Assembly (NCBI GenBank): GCA_029962745.1
Contig: CM057154.1
Location: 19,782,857-19,846,856 of the forward strand
Length of the DNA: 64,000 bases
Source: Echinometra lucunter
Taxonomy: Eukaryota > Echinodermata > Echinoidea > Camarodonta > Echinometridae
Direction: 5' to 3'
This document shows, one piece after another, positions 24,264-34,815 of this stretch. Numbering within the stretch: the stretch's first letter is position 1; each line of letters opens with the position of its first letter. Both the position numbers and the translations under genes were made by a program. The notes under the pieces are model-generated. The model had not been told where the DNA came from. It saw only the letters and a list, made by a program, of their open reading frames with translations, and did no database searches.

Positions 24264-26262
24264 TGTCTCGCCCACCGGAGGTGAAGGCGAGACTAAGGGA
24301 TCCAAATGTCGTCCGTCCGTCGTCCGTCCGTCGTCCGTCCGTCGTCCGTCCGTCGTCCGTCCGTCGTCCGTCCGTCGTCCGTCCGTCCGTCCGTCCGTCA
24401 CAAACGTTATGAAAGATAACTTGGCAACCGTGACTCACTTTTCAACCAAACTTGGGTTGTAGATGCACTAAGGGGACCTGCATGTTATGGTCCAGTCAGA
24501 GGTCACATGGTAAGGTCAAAGGTCATTTCAGGTCAAACGTTAAAGTTTACGTGCAAGACTCTCTTATGACACAAAACTCTGCAACCGTGACTCACTTTTC
24601 AACCAAACTTGGGTTGTAGATGCCCTAAGCGGACCTGCATGTTATGCTCTAGTCAGAGGTCACATGGTAAGGTCAAAGGTCATTTTAGGTCAAACGTTAA
24701 AATTTACGTGCAAGACTCTCTTATGACACAAAACTCTGCAACTGTGTGACACTGTTCAATCAAACTTGGGTTGTAGATGCACTAAGGGGACCTGCATCTT
24801 ATTGTCCAGTCAGAGGTCACATGGTAAGGTCAAAGGTCATTTCAGGTCAAATGTTAAAGTTGACGTGCAAGACTCTCTTATCACACATAACTTTGCAACC
24901 GTGACTCACTTTTCAACCAAACTTGGGTTGTAGATGCACTGAGGGGACCTGCATGTTATGGTCCAGTCAGAGGTCACATGGTAAGGTCAAAGGTCATTTC
25001 AGGTCAAACGTTGAAGTTTACGTGCAAGACTCTCTTATGACTCAAAACTCTGCAACCATGTGACACTTATCTATCAAACTTGGGTTGTCGATGCACTAAG
25101 GGGACCTGCATGTTATGGTCCAGTCATAGGTCACATGGTAAGGTCAAAGGTCATTTCAGGTCAAACATTAAAGTTTACGTGCAAGACTCTCTTATGACAC
25201 AAAACTCTGCAACCATGTGACACTTATCTATCAAACTTGGGTTGTAGATGCACTAAGGGGACCTGCATGTTATGGTCCAGTCAGAGGTCACATGGTCAGG
25301 TCAAAGGTCATTACAGGTCAAACGTTGAACGGTTAAAGTTTACGTGCAAGACTCTCTTATGACACAAAACTTTGCAACCGTGTCACACTTTTCAGTCAAA
25401 CTTGGGTTGCAGATCACTAAGGGGAAGTGCATGTTATCATTCTGTTGGACTTCACATGATAAGGTGAAAGGTCATTGGAGGTCATATGTTACAGATGTTT
25501 TCAAATTCTTGAATTTGCTTTTCCTCTGTCATTTCTTGTTTTCTTAATTCTTGAAACTCATGTAGCCAGGGAGGCAATGCGGGGTGGTCACCCCCCCAAA
25601 AAAAGACAAGAAGAGAAAAAGCTAAGAGGATGCAAGAAGAGGAGCAGACAAGGAACAGTGACAAAGAAATGTCAAACTTCCACACTTTGTATGGGAGGGG
25701 GGGGGGAACTCTCCCTTCCTGCACCCTCCCCTCTCTTGACAACTGTTGGTCCAATGGCAACCAAACTTGGGTAATAGCTGCACTAGCGATAACATGTTGC
25801 GGTGCTGTCGGCGGTCACATGGTGAGGTCAAAGCTCATTTCATGTCAAATGTTAAGAGTTTACCTGCAAGACTCTCTTATGACAAAAAATACTTTGCAAC
25901 TGTTGCTCTCTTTTCAACTAAACTTGGGTGATAGATGTACATGTACTTGGGGGACCTTCATGTTATAGTGTTATTGGAGGTCACATGGTATGGTCAAAGG
26001 TCATTTTATTTCAAAGGTTAAGGTTTACCTGCAAGACTCTCTTGTGACACATAACTTGTCACGTGTTGCTCCGATAGCAACCCAAATTGATAGATGCACT
26101 AGGGGTACATTCATGCTATTGTGCCGTCAGGTCACATGGTAAGGTTAAAGGTCAGTTTAGGTCAGTCATTAAAGTTTACCTGCAAGACTTTGTGACATCA
26201 AACTTGGTCCGGGATGTAATTGGGGAAACTTTCGTGTTATTGAATCACGGGTGGGCGAGACA
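24264..26262. mobile_element. 2.0-kb inverted-repeat element carrying a 157-bp satellite
   Basis: A 13-bp inverted repeat, TGTCTCGCCCACC at 24264 and GGTGGGCGAGACA ending at 26262, bounds the element. Just inside the left end GTCTCGCC...GGCGAGAC can form a hairpin. Next comes an 11-bp minisatellite of GTCCGTCCGTC (about 24310-24398), then a 157-bp satellite. The repeated TGCAAGACTCTCTTA occurs at 24552, 24709, 24866, 25023, 25180 and 25345, with more diverged copies near 25865, 26030 and 26180. Each good unit contains GGTCACATGGTAAGGTCAAA and GGTCATTTCAGGTCAAA. No ORF. Confidence 0.75.
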
Positions 26263-26825
26263 CAATCTTGCTATTGGCTTGTTTTTAAATGAAACCATAT
26301 TTTTATGCCATATTTTTATTTTTATTCGCTTTTCATTTATTACATTAATTATTTGTTTTCCTTATTTTTTTATGTATCACTCTTCAATGAAAACCTGTGA
26401 AAGAAATGAGAACGTCTTTAAAGGTAATAAGCAGTAGTGGGAAAGGCGGCGCTTTGAATATTTAACTACTTTGTCAGGTGGAATGAAAATTGCTATATGA
26501 ACTGATGTAGATCTAGAATGACTAATTTCAAACATAGTTGACGTTTGTTTTTTGAATATTTGTTTAGAAATGGCTAAATATCAACGGAAGATATGTCGAG
26601 TTCCCAGTGCGGTACCGCACTGAAAATTCACACATGTGTAAACAGTGTGTGCGAACTGCTATGTGCCGTTGAGCCGAGAGCGTCGGGGTAGGTGGTCTGT
26701 AGCGAGGGTATAAGGTAATGGTTGATATACGATCATTTTGAATTATTTTACTGAAAATCACACTACTGTTTATCACCTTTAATATTGTATTATGTTTTCA
26801 CTTTTCAGAAATAAACACAAGTAAG

Positions 26826-28650
26826 ATGGCATCGTCAGGATTCGTTGTAGGACTTCTGGTTGCAATCATTGCTTGTGCTGCGCTCTACGTCATTCCTGAT
26901 GCAGACCCCAGGATTGTGAGATTGCAGTCCAGAGTCAACTATCTAGCCTCTGAGCTTATGGGTTTATTTTCTCGTGAAGATGCTGGAGAAATGGCAATTC
27001 CGGACAGTATTGAGGCAAGGACAGACTCTGGGAAATTGTTCACAGTGGATGCCCTGAAGGCCTTCGATGGTAGTCCAGACAGCCCTGGATTACACATTGC
27101 AGTCATGGGGAAGGTCTTCGATGTCCGCAAGGGAGAGAAGCACTACGGACCAGGAGGGGGGTACAGCTTTTTTGCAGCGAGGGACGGTTCCAAAGCTTAC
27201 ATCACCGGAGATTTCACGGAAGAAGGGCTGACACCTGATGTTGAGGGGCTCACCCCTGTTGATATGGTTGGCCTTGCAGATTGGGTGAAGTTCTTTGAGG
27301 AGGAATATACTTACGTTGGTAAAAAAAAATAATAACTTTTTGCTTTTTTTTTTTTTTTTTGGCTTTATTGTTGATAACCACATAGCATACATGCTTGATA
27401 AAGAAGAAGGGTAAATTTCCCTTTATGAAATATCAAATCAGTACAGTAATAAGGCTTGGTCTTCTTGAATCAGGTAACTGGGGTAATATTTCTGTTAACT
27501 GCTCAGAGACATCAGAGATGTATTAAGCACTATAAAAATCCAGAATGATATCATTATTCATAAATTTCATATTTCTACAAACAGGCAAACTGATTGGTCA
27601 CTTTTACGATGAGAGGGGAGAGGCGACGCCCAACCTCAGGGCAGCTCAGAAGTCCATCAAGGAAGGAAGGAGGCAGAAAGCTAGTGAAGTGGAGTATAAT
27701 AAAAAACATCCTCCATGCAACTCAGAATGGAAGCAGTCAACGGGTCTCAGGGTTTGGTGCTCCAATAAGAGGTAAGTAAATTGGAGTTCAAAAGATAATG
27801 ACCACTTCATATCTTAAAACACTTGAAGCTGGTGAAGAAAATATTTGATATTTTGGCATGGCAGTTGATGCATGAATTAACAATTAGTTAGGAAAAGAAA
27901 AAAGTCACCATTGCCTAATCCTGTATCAGCTAGTTCCTCATGTTATACGCCCCCTGCTACCTTCAAGGCTTATGACATGGTACACTGGGTGACGTGGGCA
28001 CTGAGTTTATAAAACTCTGAACCATACACATCCCATGCGTTTGGTTCAGCTGAGAAATTATTGCACCACACAGTAAAACTATACTTAATTATTTTATTTA
28101 TAGAAAATACAACTTACCTTTGTGAAAAAGGAAAAGAAAACTTGCAAAAAAATAGTTCAGAAAAGAAAATCTGTAAATACCGTAAGTAATGACCCAGTGG
28201 AGAGGCAAATTACTTCACAAGCTTTAAGCGGTGGTACTCGGGTTTCATGGAAAGAACAAAGTTGAACAAAATAGAAATATAGCTCCCATGGCCTAGTACC
28301 ATGGCTGACTTTCATTTGCCTCTCAAATTACAAGAAATAAATATTTCTCTTTTATCACAGATAGTTTCTATTCATAGATAAATGAGAATAATTTTTACAT
28401 TGGACATTAGGCAAGGTAGATAAATTACAGTAACTTTCATCTTATTCTATTTCTGTTTCTTGATCTTTGTCCATGTACATGAAGCGGGGGCATCGCACGA
28501 GACTGGATCGGTGTCCCTCGCAAGCTTTTTAATCCTGGTACCAACAAGTGGCGCTGTGCCTGCATCAAGGAGTCTGAACTGCACAACCCTCATCTCCGTC
28601 TCTATGACAATTGCCCTCCTTTGTCCAAATCCTGTAAGGGGGATGCCTGA
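26826..28650 (+). CDS. CYB5D2: Neuferricin (cytochrome b5 domain-containing protein 2)
   Basis: Three coding exons, 26826-27318, 27585-27771 and 28485-28650, join in phases 1 and 2 to give 281 residues, close to the usual neuferricin length. The family is a haem-binding, secretory-pathway protein of the MAPR (membrane-associated progesterone receptor) type. Residues 4-23 form an N-terminal signal or anchor helix. The cytochrome b5-like domain spans about residues 57-160 and includes FTVDALKAFDG, HIAVMGKVFDVRKGEKHYGP and YSFFAARDGSKAYITGDF. Exons 2 and 3 give the cysteine-containing tail ([44 protein letters not shown]) typical of vertebrate neuferricin. The ATG follows an in-frame-free leader. 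TTTTCAG at 26802-26808 may be the acceptor of a 5'UTR intron, whose donor could be AAG|GTAATG at 26715. All junctions are GT/AG and nothing is broken. Confidence 0.95.
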
Positions 28651-29045
28651 GAAGAATGCTGTCAATTCCGGATTATGAAGACACATCTCATTAAACAGGG
28701 TATTTTCATGGGACAGAAATTCTTACTGAGAAAATAATAGTTTTATGTAGTGTACATTCAGTGCAATAGATTGTGTAGTGAGCATATGTGTTTCTGGTCA
28801 GGAGGAATTTAGTAAAATGAAAGTGAATTTAGGTTTAAAAACAAAAACTGAATCCCATCATGGTAAGGATTATTAATATTAGCAAATATATTTTCATGTC
28901 GAGAAAAGTTTGGATTTGTTCAAACCTTTTTTAATTCAGTACTATTTCATACATCAGATTTATATCTTATTAACCAACAATGATGGATTTTTATCAATGC
29001 TTATTGACTTTGGTTGTAATACATATTTTCACCAATGTTCAGTTG

Positions 29046-29180
29046 TTAATATCCTTTGCTGTTAAGGAATGGCTCTTCTTTATCTTCCTCATTGACATTG
29101 ATGTAAATATCTTCAGTGATCTTCTTGACTGTTGGAGGGAGTCTTTGATTCAAACAGAGCATACAGTCTTTTTTTCCATT
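29046..29180 (-). pseudogene. Terminal-exon-like coding relic, unrecognised
   Basis: After an acceptor-like ATCTTGCAG, the minus strand reads NGKKDCMLCLNQRLPPTVKK and then an acidic tail ending at TAA (45 codons). The composition is protein-like although it is too short to stand alone. Neighbouring relics on the same strand suggest a common decayed gene or mobile element, but their linkage is not shown. Confidence 0.35.
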
Positions 29181-29573
29181 CTGCAAGATTGATTTTATGA
29201 AAGAAAATCATTTTACATGTTATAAGTATTCTTTAGGGTTTGGGTTGTAATTACCCCAGCTTTTCTTTAAACCAAGGTGTTTAAGAAGGCCATTAATCCA
29301 ATAGGCACTTATTTTTCATCTGGACCATTTTGATGTAGATAGCAAGGTACTTCTGTATCAGACTCAGAGAGATACCTCTTTCGGTTCACTTGTATCTTGA
29401 CTGGGGGTGATTGATCCCTGATCCATTCCCCAATTTACATATCAGCTAGAAACAAGGAAGCTGCCAAGGGACCTGGGCTGTGTTTCTCGAAACCATCATA
29501 AGTCTTAAGTTCATGGACATCCCATCGAACTGCGTGTTAATTCTACAACACACGTTTCAATGGGATGTCCACA

Positions 29574-29950
29574 CCTCTTGGCAGGATTCTGACTTGTTAC
29601 ATATCTCTTTTAGCTCAGATTCCAACATATTCCTAAATGACTGAAGGTCTGATTTTTCGGAGGAGTTAAGATCACTCTCCAGTCTCCACAGAATCAAGTG
29701 GAACATCATAGACTTCTCCAGGCTTCCGTTTCAAAGTTTCAGACCCTCCAGGAGGAAGAGATTGGGAAGGGGTTTCAATTGCTTTGAATCAGTGCTTTCC
29801 CGTCTTCTGCTTGTCATCCTCATATTTTTGTACCCTCTTCTGTAGCTCTGCCCCTGCAGTTCTAATATCATGCCCACTTCTACCAGGACATCCAGTTGCT
29901 GCCAGTTGTCCATCAAGCTCATCCCAGGCTTGTTTTCTGCATTCAGCAAC
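29574..29950 (-). pseudogene. Myb/SANT-like DNA-binding domain relic
   Basis: After TAATTTGCAG the frame begins VAECRKQAWDELDGQLAATG and continues through an AGAELQKRVQKYEDDKQK helix, resembling the second and third helices of Myb/SANT-like domains used by many transposon-derived proteins. A TGA then interrupts the frame. The same frame resumes with FKAIETPSQSLPPGG and KRKPGEVYDVP, and a shifted frame adds LESDLNSSEKSDLQSF. A stop and a frameshift within about 120 codons indicate a pseudogene. The domain call is from pattern only. Confidence 0.45.
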
Positions 29951-30566
29951 CTGCAAATTAAGAAAGGAAACAAAAATTACAGGTCTGAATCAAGAAGATT
30001 TTCTGAAGATTTTTTGTGCTCTCCATTATTTGTTGCACTCTAGTGAACCTACTGAGTTCTTCCTTATCTCCACTATTGTTGGGTTCTACATGGACTTTCA
30101 CTAGATATCTTTTGACGAACATAAGGTTGCAGCTGATGTGGATATGTGCTCTCCAGTTTTAATTTTTATTTTTCATTTTCTTCCTTTAAATTCCAGTTGA
30201 ACTGTTGTGTTCATCTTGATCTCCTCTGAGTTGGGTACTCCTTTCATTAGATATGCTTAGAAAAACATTGAAGTAACAGCTGATGTATTCACCCCCATTT
30301 TTTTCCATTCTAACTGAGCTGTTGAGTTTATCTTGGTCTTCTCTTAAGTAATTTAATGGATATCTGTTGAGGAACACTGAGGTTATAGTTAGTGCTATCT
30401 CTGTTACTTGAAATGAAAACATCCTCATCCTGTGCTCTCAGCTGATTGAGATGAACTTTTCCTTGGTATTACCTGGAAGCCTTTCTGCTTTCTGAAATTC
30501 CTGAGATTTTTCCTTCTGTATTCCAACTTTTCATTTCACTTCCATTCATTTCTCTATTGTTAATGG

Positions 30567-30692
30567 TCAAACAATGGAAAAAGATACTAGAAGGTCTTTA
30601 AACTCTTCCCAGTAAATTGCATTCATAACTAAGCTTATTCCAGCAAAGGTACAGAATCTTGGACTTCTGTCATGTGTTGTACCAAAGTTTCC
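30567..30692 (-). pseudogene. Coding relic, possibly OTU/protease-like fragment
   Basis: A 41-codon frame containing NFGTTHDRSPRFCTFAGISL followed by a WEEFKDLL helix, ending in TGA. The G-x-F-G...R...C-T-F pattern recalls the catalytic-cysteine start of OTU-like proteases carried by some transposons, but this is a weak resemblance. No intact partner domain is visible. Confidence 0.25.
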
Positions 30693-31223
30693 TGCACTTA
30701 CGTAAAAAAAACCCTCACACGTACATTTAGACCTGTTAACTTACTAAAATGCTGCTCAGTTTCATGTTAAGTAACTATTCTCCAAGCCCTTTCCATAAAT
30801 GTTTGTAAGTCGTTACAGGTGAAGACTGTTATCATTCCCAATCAGAAACACCCAAGCTTGATCACTAGAAATGAGCTTTGGGGGGATTTTTTTTTTTCAT
30901 TCCTACTGAACTGTTGAGTTATCATGTTCATCTATTTATTAATTAGCTATTACTTTCACTTGATAAATTATGAGGAACATGGAGATTTTTGCTAGTCCTA
31001 TCTCTGTTACTTGAAATGAAATCATCCTGTTCACTCAGCTGATTGAGATGAACTTTCATTGGCATTGCCATTTTTGCCACTAAGCCTAATTTCTTCTGAA
31101 TCCCTCCAGTTTTTGTCTTGGTTAAGTCTTGTCATTCCTACTCTTCATTTCAGTTTTACTTTTCATTCCCCTATTTTCACGATTAATTTTACTTGAATGC
31201 ACTAGCCACACTGAGACAAGTCC

Positions 31224-31740
31224 TCAAAGACTGCATGCAGTGGCTTGCTGTCTGAGTTGTAGTTCTTTCTTGGACTCTCCATGCCAGAGGTTGTCAATTT
31301 CTGTTCCATCCATGCTGTTGGGTGCACTGCTTATTTCCATGGACATTCATGAATGTCAAATTAAAAACTTCACCCTTTGTCACCTGGAGATACCCTATCT
31401 TGGGTCACTTTACGGTGATCTTGAATTCATCGTCCAGTTCAATTGTCACAGTTCTCTTCTCTGGTGTTGTGGGTTGATCAGGAATGTGGAGTCCTTCGTC
31501 GTTGAGTTCCTGTTCCTGTTCTTCTTGAATGTCGGAGGACTCTTCCGCAATTTCCTCCCAGTCACCGTCTTCACTGATGTATAGCTCAGTCTCCGGGATA
31601 GTGTGTTCCTCCTCTTCCTCATTCTTTCCACATTTTCCTTCATTCCCTTATTTTTCTCCTCTTCCTTCTTCTTTTCTTCTCCTTCCTTCGTGTTCCTGTC
31701 TTCTCTTTCCTTCTTCCTGTCAAGTTCTCTCATCCTTCTC
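31224..31740 (-). pseudogene. Acidic coding relics in a pyrimidine-rich tract
   Basis: Two good frames lie here. One (about 31615-31414) reads TIPETELYISEDGDWEEIAE and then a Glu/Gln-rich stretch and VTIELDDEFKIT, ending at a possible donor ACC|GTAAAG. The other (31340-31224) starts MEISSAPNSMDGTEIDNLW and ends at TGA. Upstream to 31740 the acidic frame breaks: a Lys/Glu-rich segment continues only in another frame. The opposite strand is a long T/C-rich tract. Origin unknown; probably parts of one decayed gene. Confidence 0.35.
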
Positions 31741-31979
31741 TTTCTTTAGCTGTTCTTCCCTCTCTCTCTTCCTCTCACTTTTCTTCTGGCATTCTTCTTC
31801 CTCCTTCCTCTTCTCTCTTCTCCTCGCTTCTCCTCATCTCACCCTCCTGTCTTTTTCTTCTCCTCCGCTGTGTTTCCTCTCTTCTACACAGATAATCTAT
31901 TGAGGCTGGTTGAAAACTCGAGTATTTAGTCTCTCCCCCGTGGCTTGGATGGTTCCGGCTGTAGTGTCTGAGTTGGTGT

Positions 31980-32400
31980 TGTCTGCAGCCTCTCCTGTGA
32001 ACCAGCCAGACGATATCATTTTCTTGTAATGTTAAATATACAGCTCTTCAGGAATACTCAGTGGATAAGGTCCTCTGAAATCTTTTCCCACGTCTGTGGA
32101 ATCCACAAACAGATGGTCAGTAGATCAATCTTCCATGTCTGCCCTGTCTTGGTGTAGCCCTTCTCCCCCTCCATCATCCATTAGGACCATTGCTGACTCG
32201 GATCATCCTTGAAGGGTTTGTTGATTGACATTTTAAGCGAATGTAGAAAGGATGTCTAACCTACTGGTGTGATGACAAGATCGTTGTTGGTACACCATAG
32301 CAGCTCCTTTGTATCAGCCATCTTGTGGCATCTTACCCAGACCATCTTGATCCATTCCTTGGTGAGCCCCTCATTTCTTAGTACTTTTATGCTGTGTCCA
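31980..32400 (-). pseudogene. pogo/CENP-B-type DDE transposase C-terminus, decayed
   Basis: The minus strand reads NEGLTKEWIKMVW..., then TNNDLVITPVG, then MSINKPFKDDPSQQW[stop]WMMEGEKGYTKTG and WEKISEDLIH. This order matches the end of the DDE_1 domain in Tigger/pogo/Jerky-like proteins: the strand before the last acidic residue, then D-V-S-I-N-K-P-F-K, then W-x-W-M and the T-K-x-G helix. At least two in-frame stops and gaps show it is dead. No matching terminal repeats were found. Confidence 0.6.
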
Positions 32401-32409
32401 ATTAGAAAT

Positions 32410-33890
32410 TCTTGATGCCATCCAAATGGATTTTATCATGAACCTACATACAAATCATGTACCAAAATGGCTCCCCAGCTAAGGGCAATCTCTGCTTCTT
32501 TGATATCTCCAGTTCCTCCACTCCCCTCGGTATGGCCAAACCTTGGGGGTTACCGGTATTCATTTGACTTTGCTTCTGGATGTTTCTTCTCATGTCTTTT
32601 ACATTCGGAAAGGCCACCCATGATAGCTTGCCTGCTTATTTGAAGGACTGTCTTTAATTATGATGACGGCCTTTTAGTAAATTACAGCATAATATGAGGT
32701 GAACCTACCTCATCGGAGCTGGATGTTATACCCGACATAGATAAATCTGAGTGCTCTGAGTTATCCGTCATGATTATAGTAGGCCTACTTAGTAGCACCA
32801 CCCTTCCCCTCGGCCTGCTGGATGATTATTCTTCAGATCCTGTTGTAGAATGAAATCTAGCATGTAGATTTGTTATATGTTATTGGCGTGTGTGGAGCTG
32901 ATATAACGCAAACATTCCCACATGTAAGAACTAACAAATTGAGTGTAGGATGAGCTAAATCACTTGTGTTTTAAGAACATAATAATCAACAAGATTGACA
33001 GGGAGCCAGTCAAGGAACTTTTCATGCAGTCTACATTGTGAAACGTTCCAAAAATATTTTTATTTCCTCTAGTGTGCCCACCCAGGTAACCTGGATTTCA
33101 TTGTAGGGTGGGGGCATCAACAATGTGGCCTGGGGGAGTTAGGCCTGAGCATGTTAGGCGTACAAGTGACATATTAAAAGTGAGTAAAAATCCCTCTGAA
33201 GCAGGTACATGTATGCAGGGAAGGGGAAGTTTTCCCCTGCAACATGAAGTGTGGAGGCTTTGACATTTCATCCAATTTTTGTTTTGTTTCTATTTTTTAT
33301 TCGTTTGTTTGTTTTTTAGGAGTATGAATGTCCCTTTTGCTTCTCACACACTGTAAATCATGTGGTACGATCCGTGTAACTTCTTTGGATTCTTGCCATT
33401 TCATGTTCCAAGACCTGTTAATTCTGTTGATTCAGTCTACTTTATGGCATGTCCAATTAGAAAGTGTTAGTCACAGATAAGACATTTTGATGCCATCTAA
33501 ATGGATTTTATCACAAAGTTACAATGATACATAAAGTTAACATCAGAATTATGCATACCCCTGTGAATTGTTTGTGTTTTGCTCTGTTCTCACAGATGAA
33601 TAGTGGTATTGCAAAACTTGTTCCCTAGCATAGTAATATCAATTCTCCCCTGTCAATTGATGATAATTCAGGAATTACCTCATTTGCATACCAATAGATT
33701 ATATACTAATAGTTGGGAGGAGGTACAAGTTGGGAGGAGGTACAATTTGCATGACATTCATTGGGACCACATCCATAGCAAACATACACATTCATCCAAA
33801 CTGTCTCTGCCGAAATTACATTAGATTTACACTTGTGTAACTGAATGTAAATGAGATGGACACCTCTAGTCTAATAATTTTGTCTGAAAA
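32410..33890. other. No intact gene recognised
   Basis: Mixed AT-rich sequence. A segment around 32590-32640 on the minus strand reads ECKRHEKKHPEAK, like half of a C2H2 finger, but stops surround it. TTTATGCTGTGTCCAATTAG near 32387 and TTATGGCATGTCCAATTAGA near 33432 are two copies of one short repeat (with TGATGCCATCNAAATGGATT following each). No exon is supported. Confidence 0.4.
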
Positions 33891-33967
33891 AATTATTTTT
33901 CCCAGATGACAAATAGACAATGACGAAAAAAAATGAATAAGAAATTGGCCTTTATCATTATTTTTCA

Positions 33968-34775
33968 CCTTACCTAACATTGCTCTCCTTTCGAACGGTC
34001 AAGAATATCTTCAGCTCTTTTTCGAGCTCTATCTTCTTCAGCTTTTTCTGCATATTCCATACATATTGCCTGAAGTTCTTGCAGAAAAAACAAAACAGTG
34101 AAATTACCATGAAATCTATTGTGGTGCATACATATACATTAATACAAAGCATTGTCCTAAACTTCAGCTCTTGTTTGAGCTTTATCTTCTTCAGCTTTTT
34201 CTGCATATTCCATACATATTGCCTGAAGTTCTTGCAGAAAAAACATAACAGTAAAATCACCATTAGATCTATTGTGGTGCATACATATATATTAATACAA
34301 AGCATTGTCCTAAACTTCAGCTCTTTTTCGAGCTTTGTCTTCTTCAGCTTTTTTCTGCATATTCCATACATATTGCCTAAAGTTCTTGCAGGAAAAACAA
34401 AACAGTGAAATCACCATTAGATCTATTGTGGCACATACGTATATATTAATACAAAGCATTGTCCTAAACTTCAGCTCTTTTTCGAGCTCTATCTTCTTCA
34501 GCTTTTTCTGCATATTCCATACATATTGCCTGAAGTTCTTGCAGAAAAAACAAAACAGTGAAATCACCATTAGATCTATTGTGGTGCATACATATACATT
34601 AATACAAAGCATGGTCCTAAACTTCAGCTCTTTTTCGAGCTCTATCTTTTTCAGCTTTTTCTGCATATTCCATACATATTGCCTGAAGTTCTTGCAGAAA
34701 AAACAAAACAGTGAAATCACCATTAGATCTATTGTGGTGCATACATATACATTAATACAAAGCATTATCCTAAAC
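33968..34775 (-). repeat. Tandem array of a 153-bp exon-plus-intron unit (5 copies)
   Basis: Five head-to-tail copies start with TCTTCTTCAGC-type sequence at 34031, 34184, 34337, 34491 and 34644 (periods 153, 153, 154, 153). On the minus strand each unit holds a pyrimidine tract and acceptor (TTTTTTCTGCAAG), then an exon-like piece that in one frame reads AICMEYAEKAEEDRARKRAE, a charged coiled-coil pattern, then an intron-like spacer. A detached sixth copy at about 35200-35320 continues into EDTLDRLKGGQC before a donor-like GTAAAG. The array therefore looks like repeated duplication of an intron/exon boundary. Confidence 0.8.
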
Positions 34776-34815
34776 AAAGAACTCCAATCTTGTAACCTTA
34801 TAAGGATAGGCACTG

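Noticed and set aside
24300..24438. CRISPR-like array at the GTCCGTCCGTC repeats
   Set aside because: An 11-bp unit without unique spacers in animal DNA is a minisatellite.
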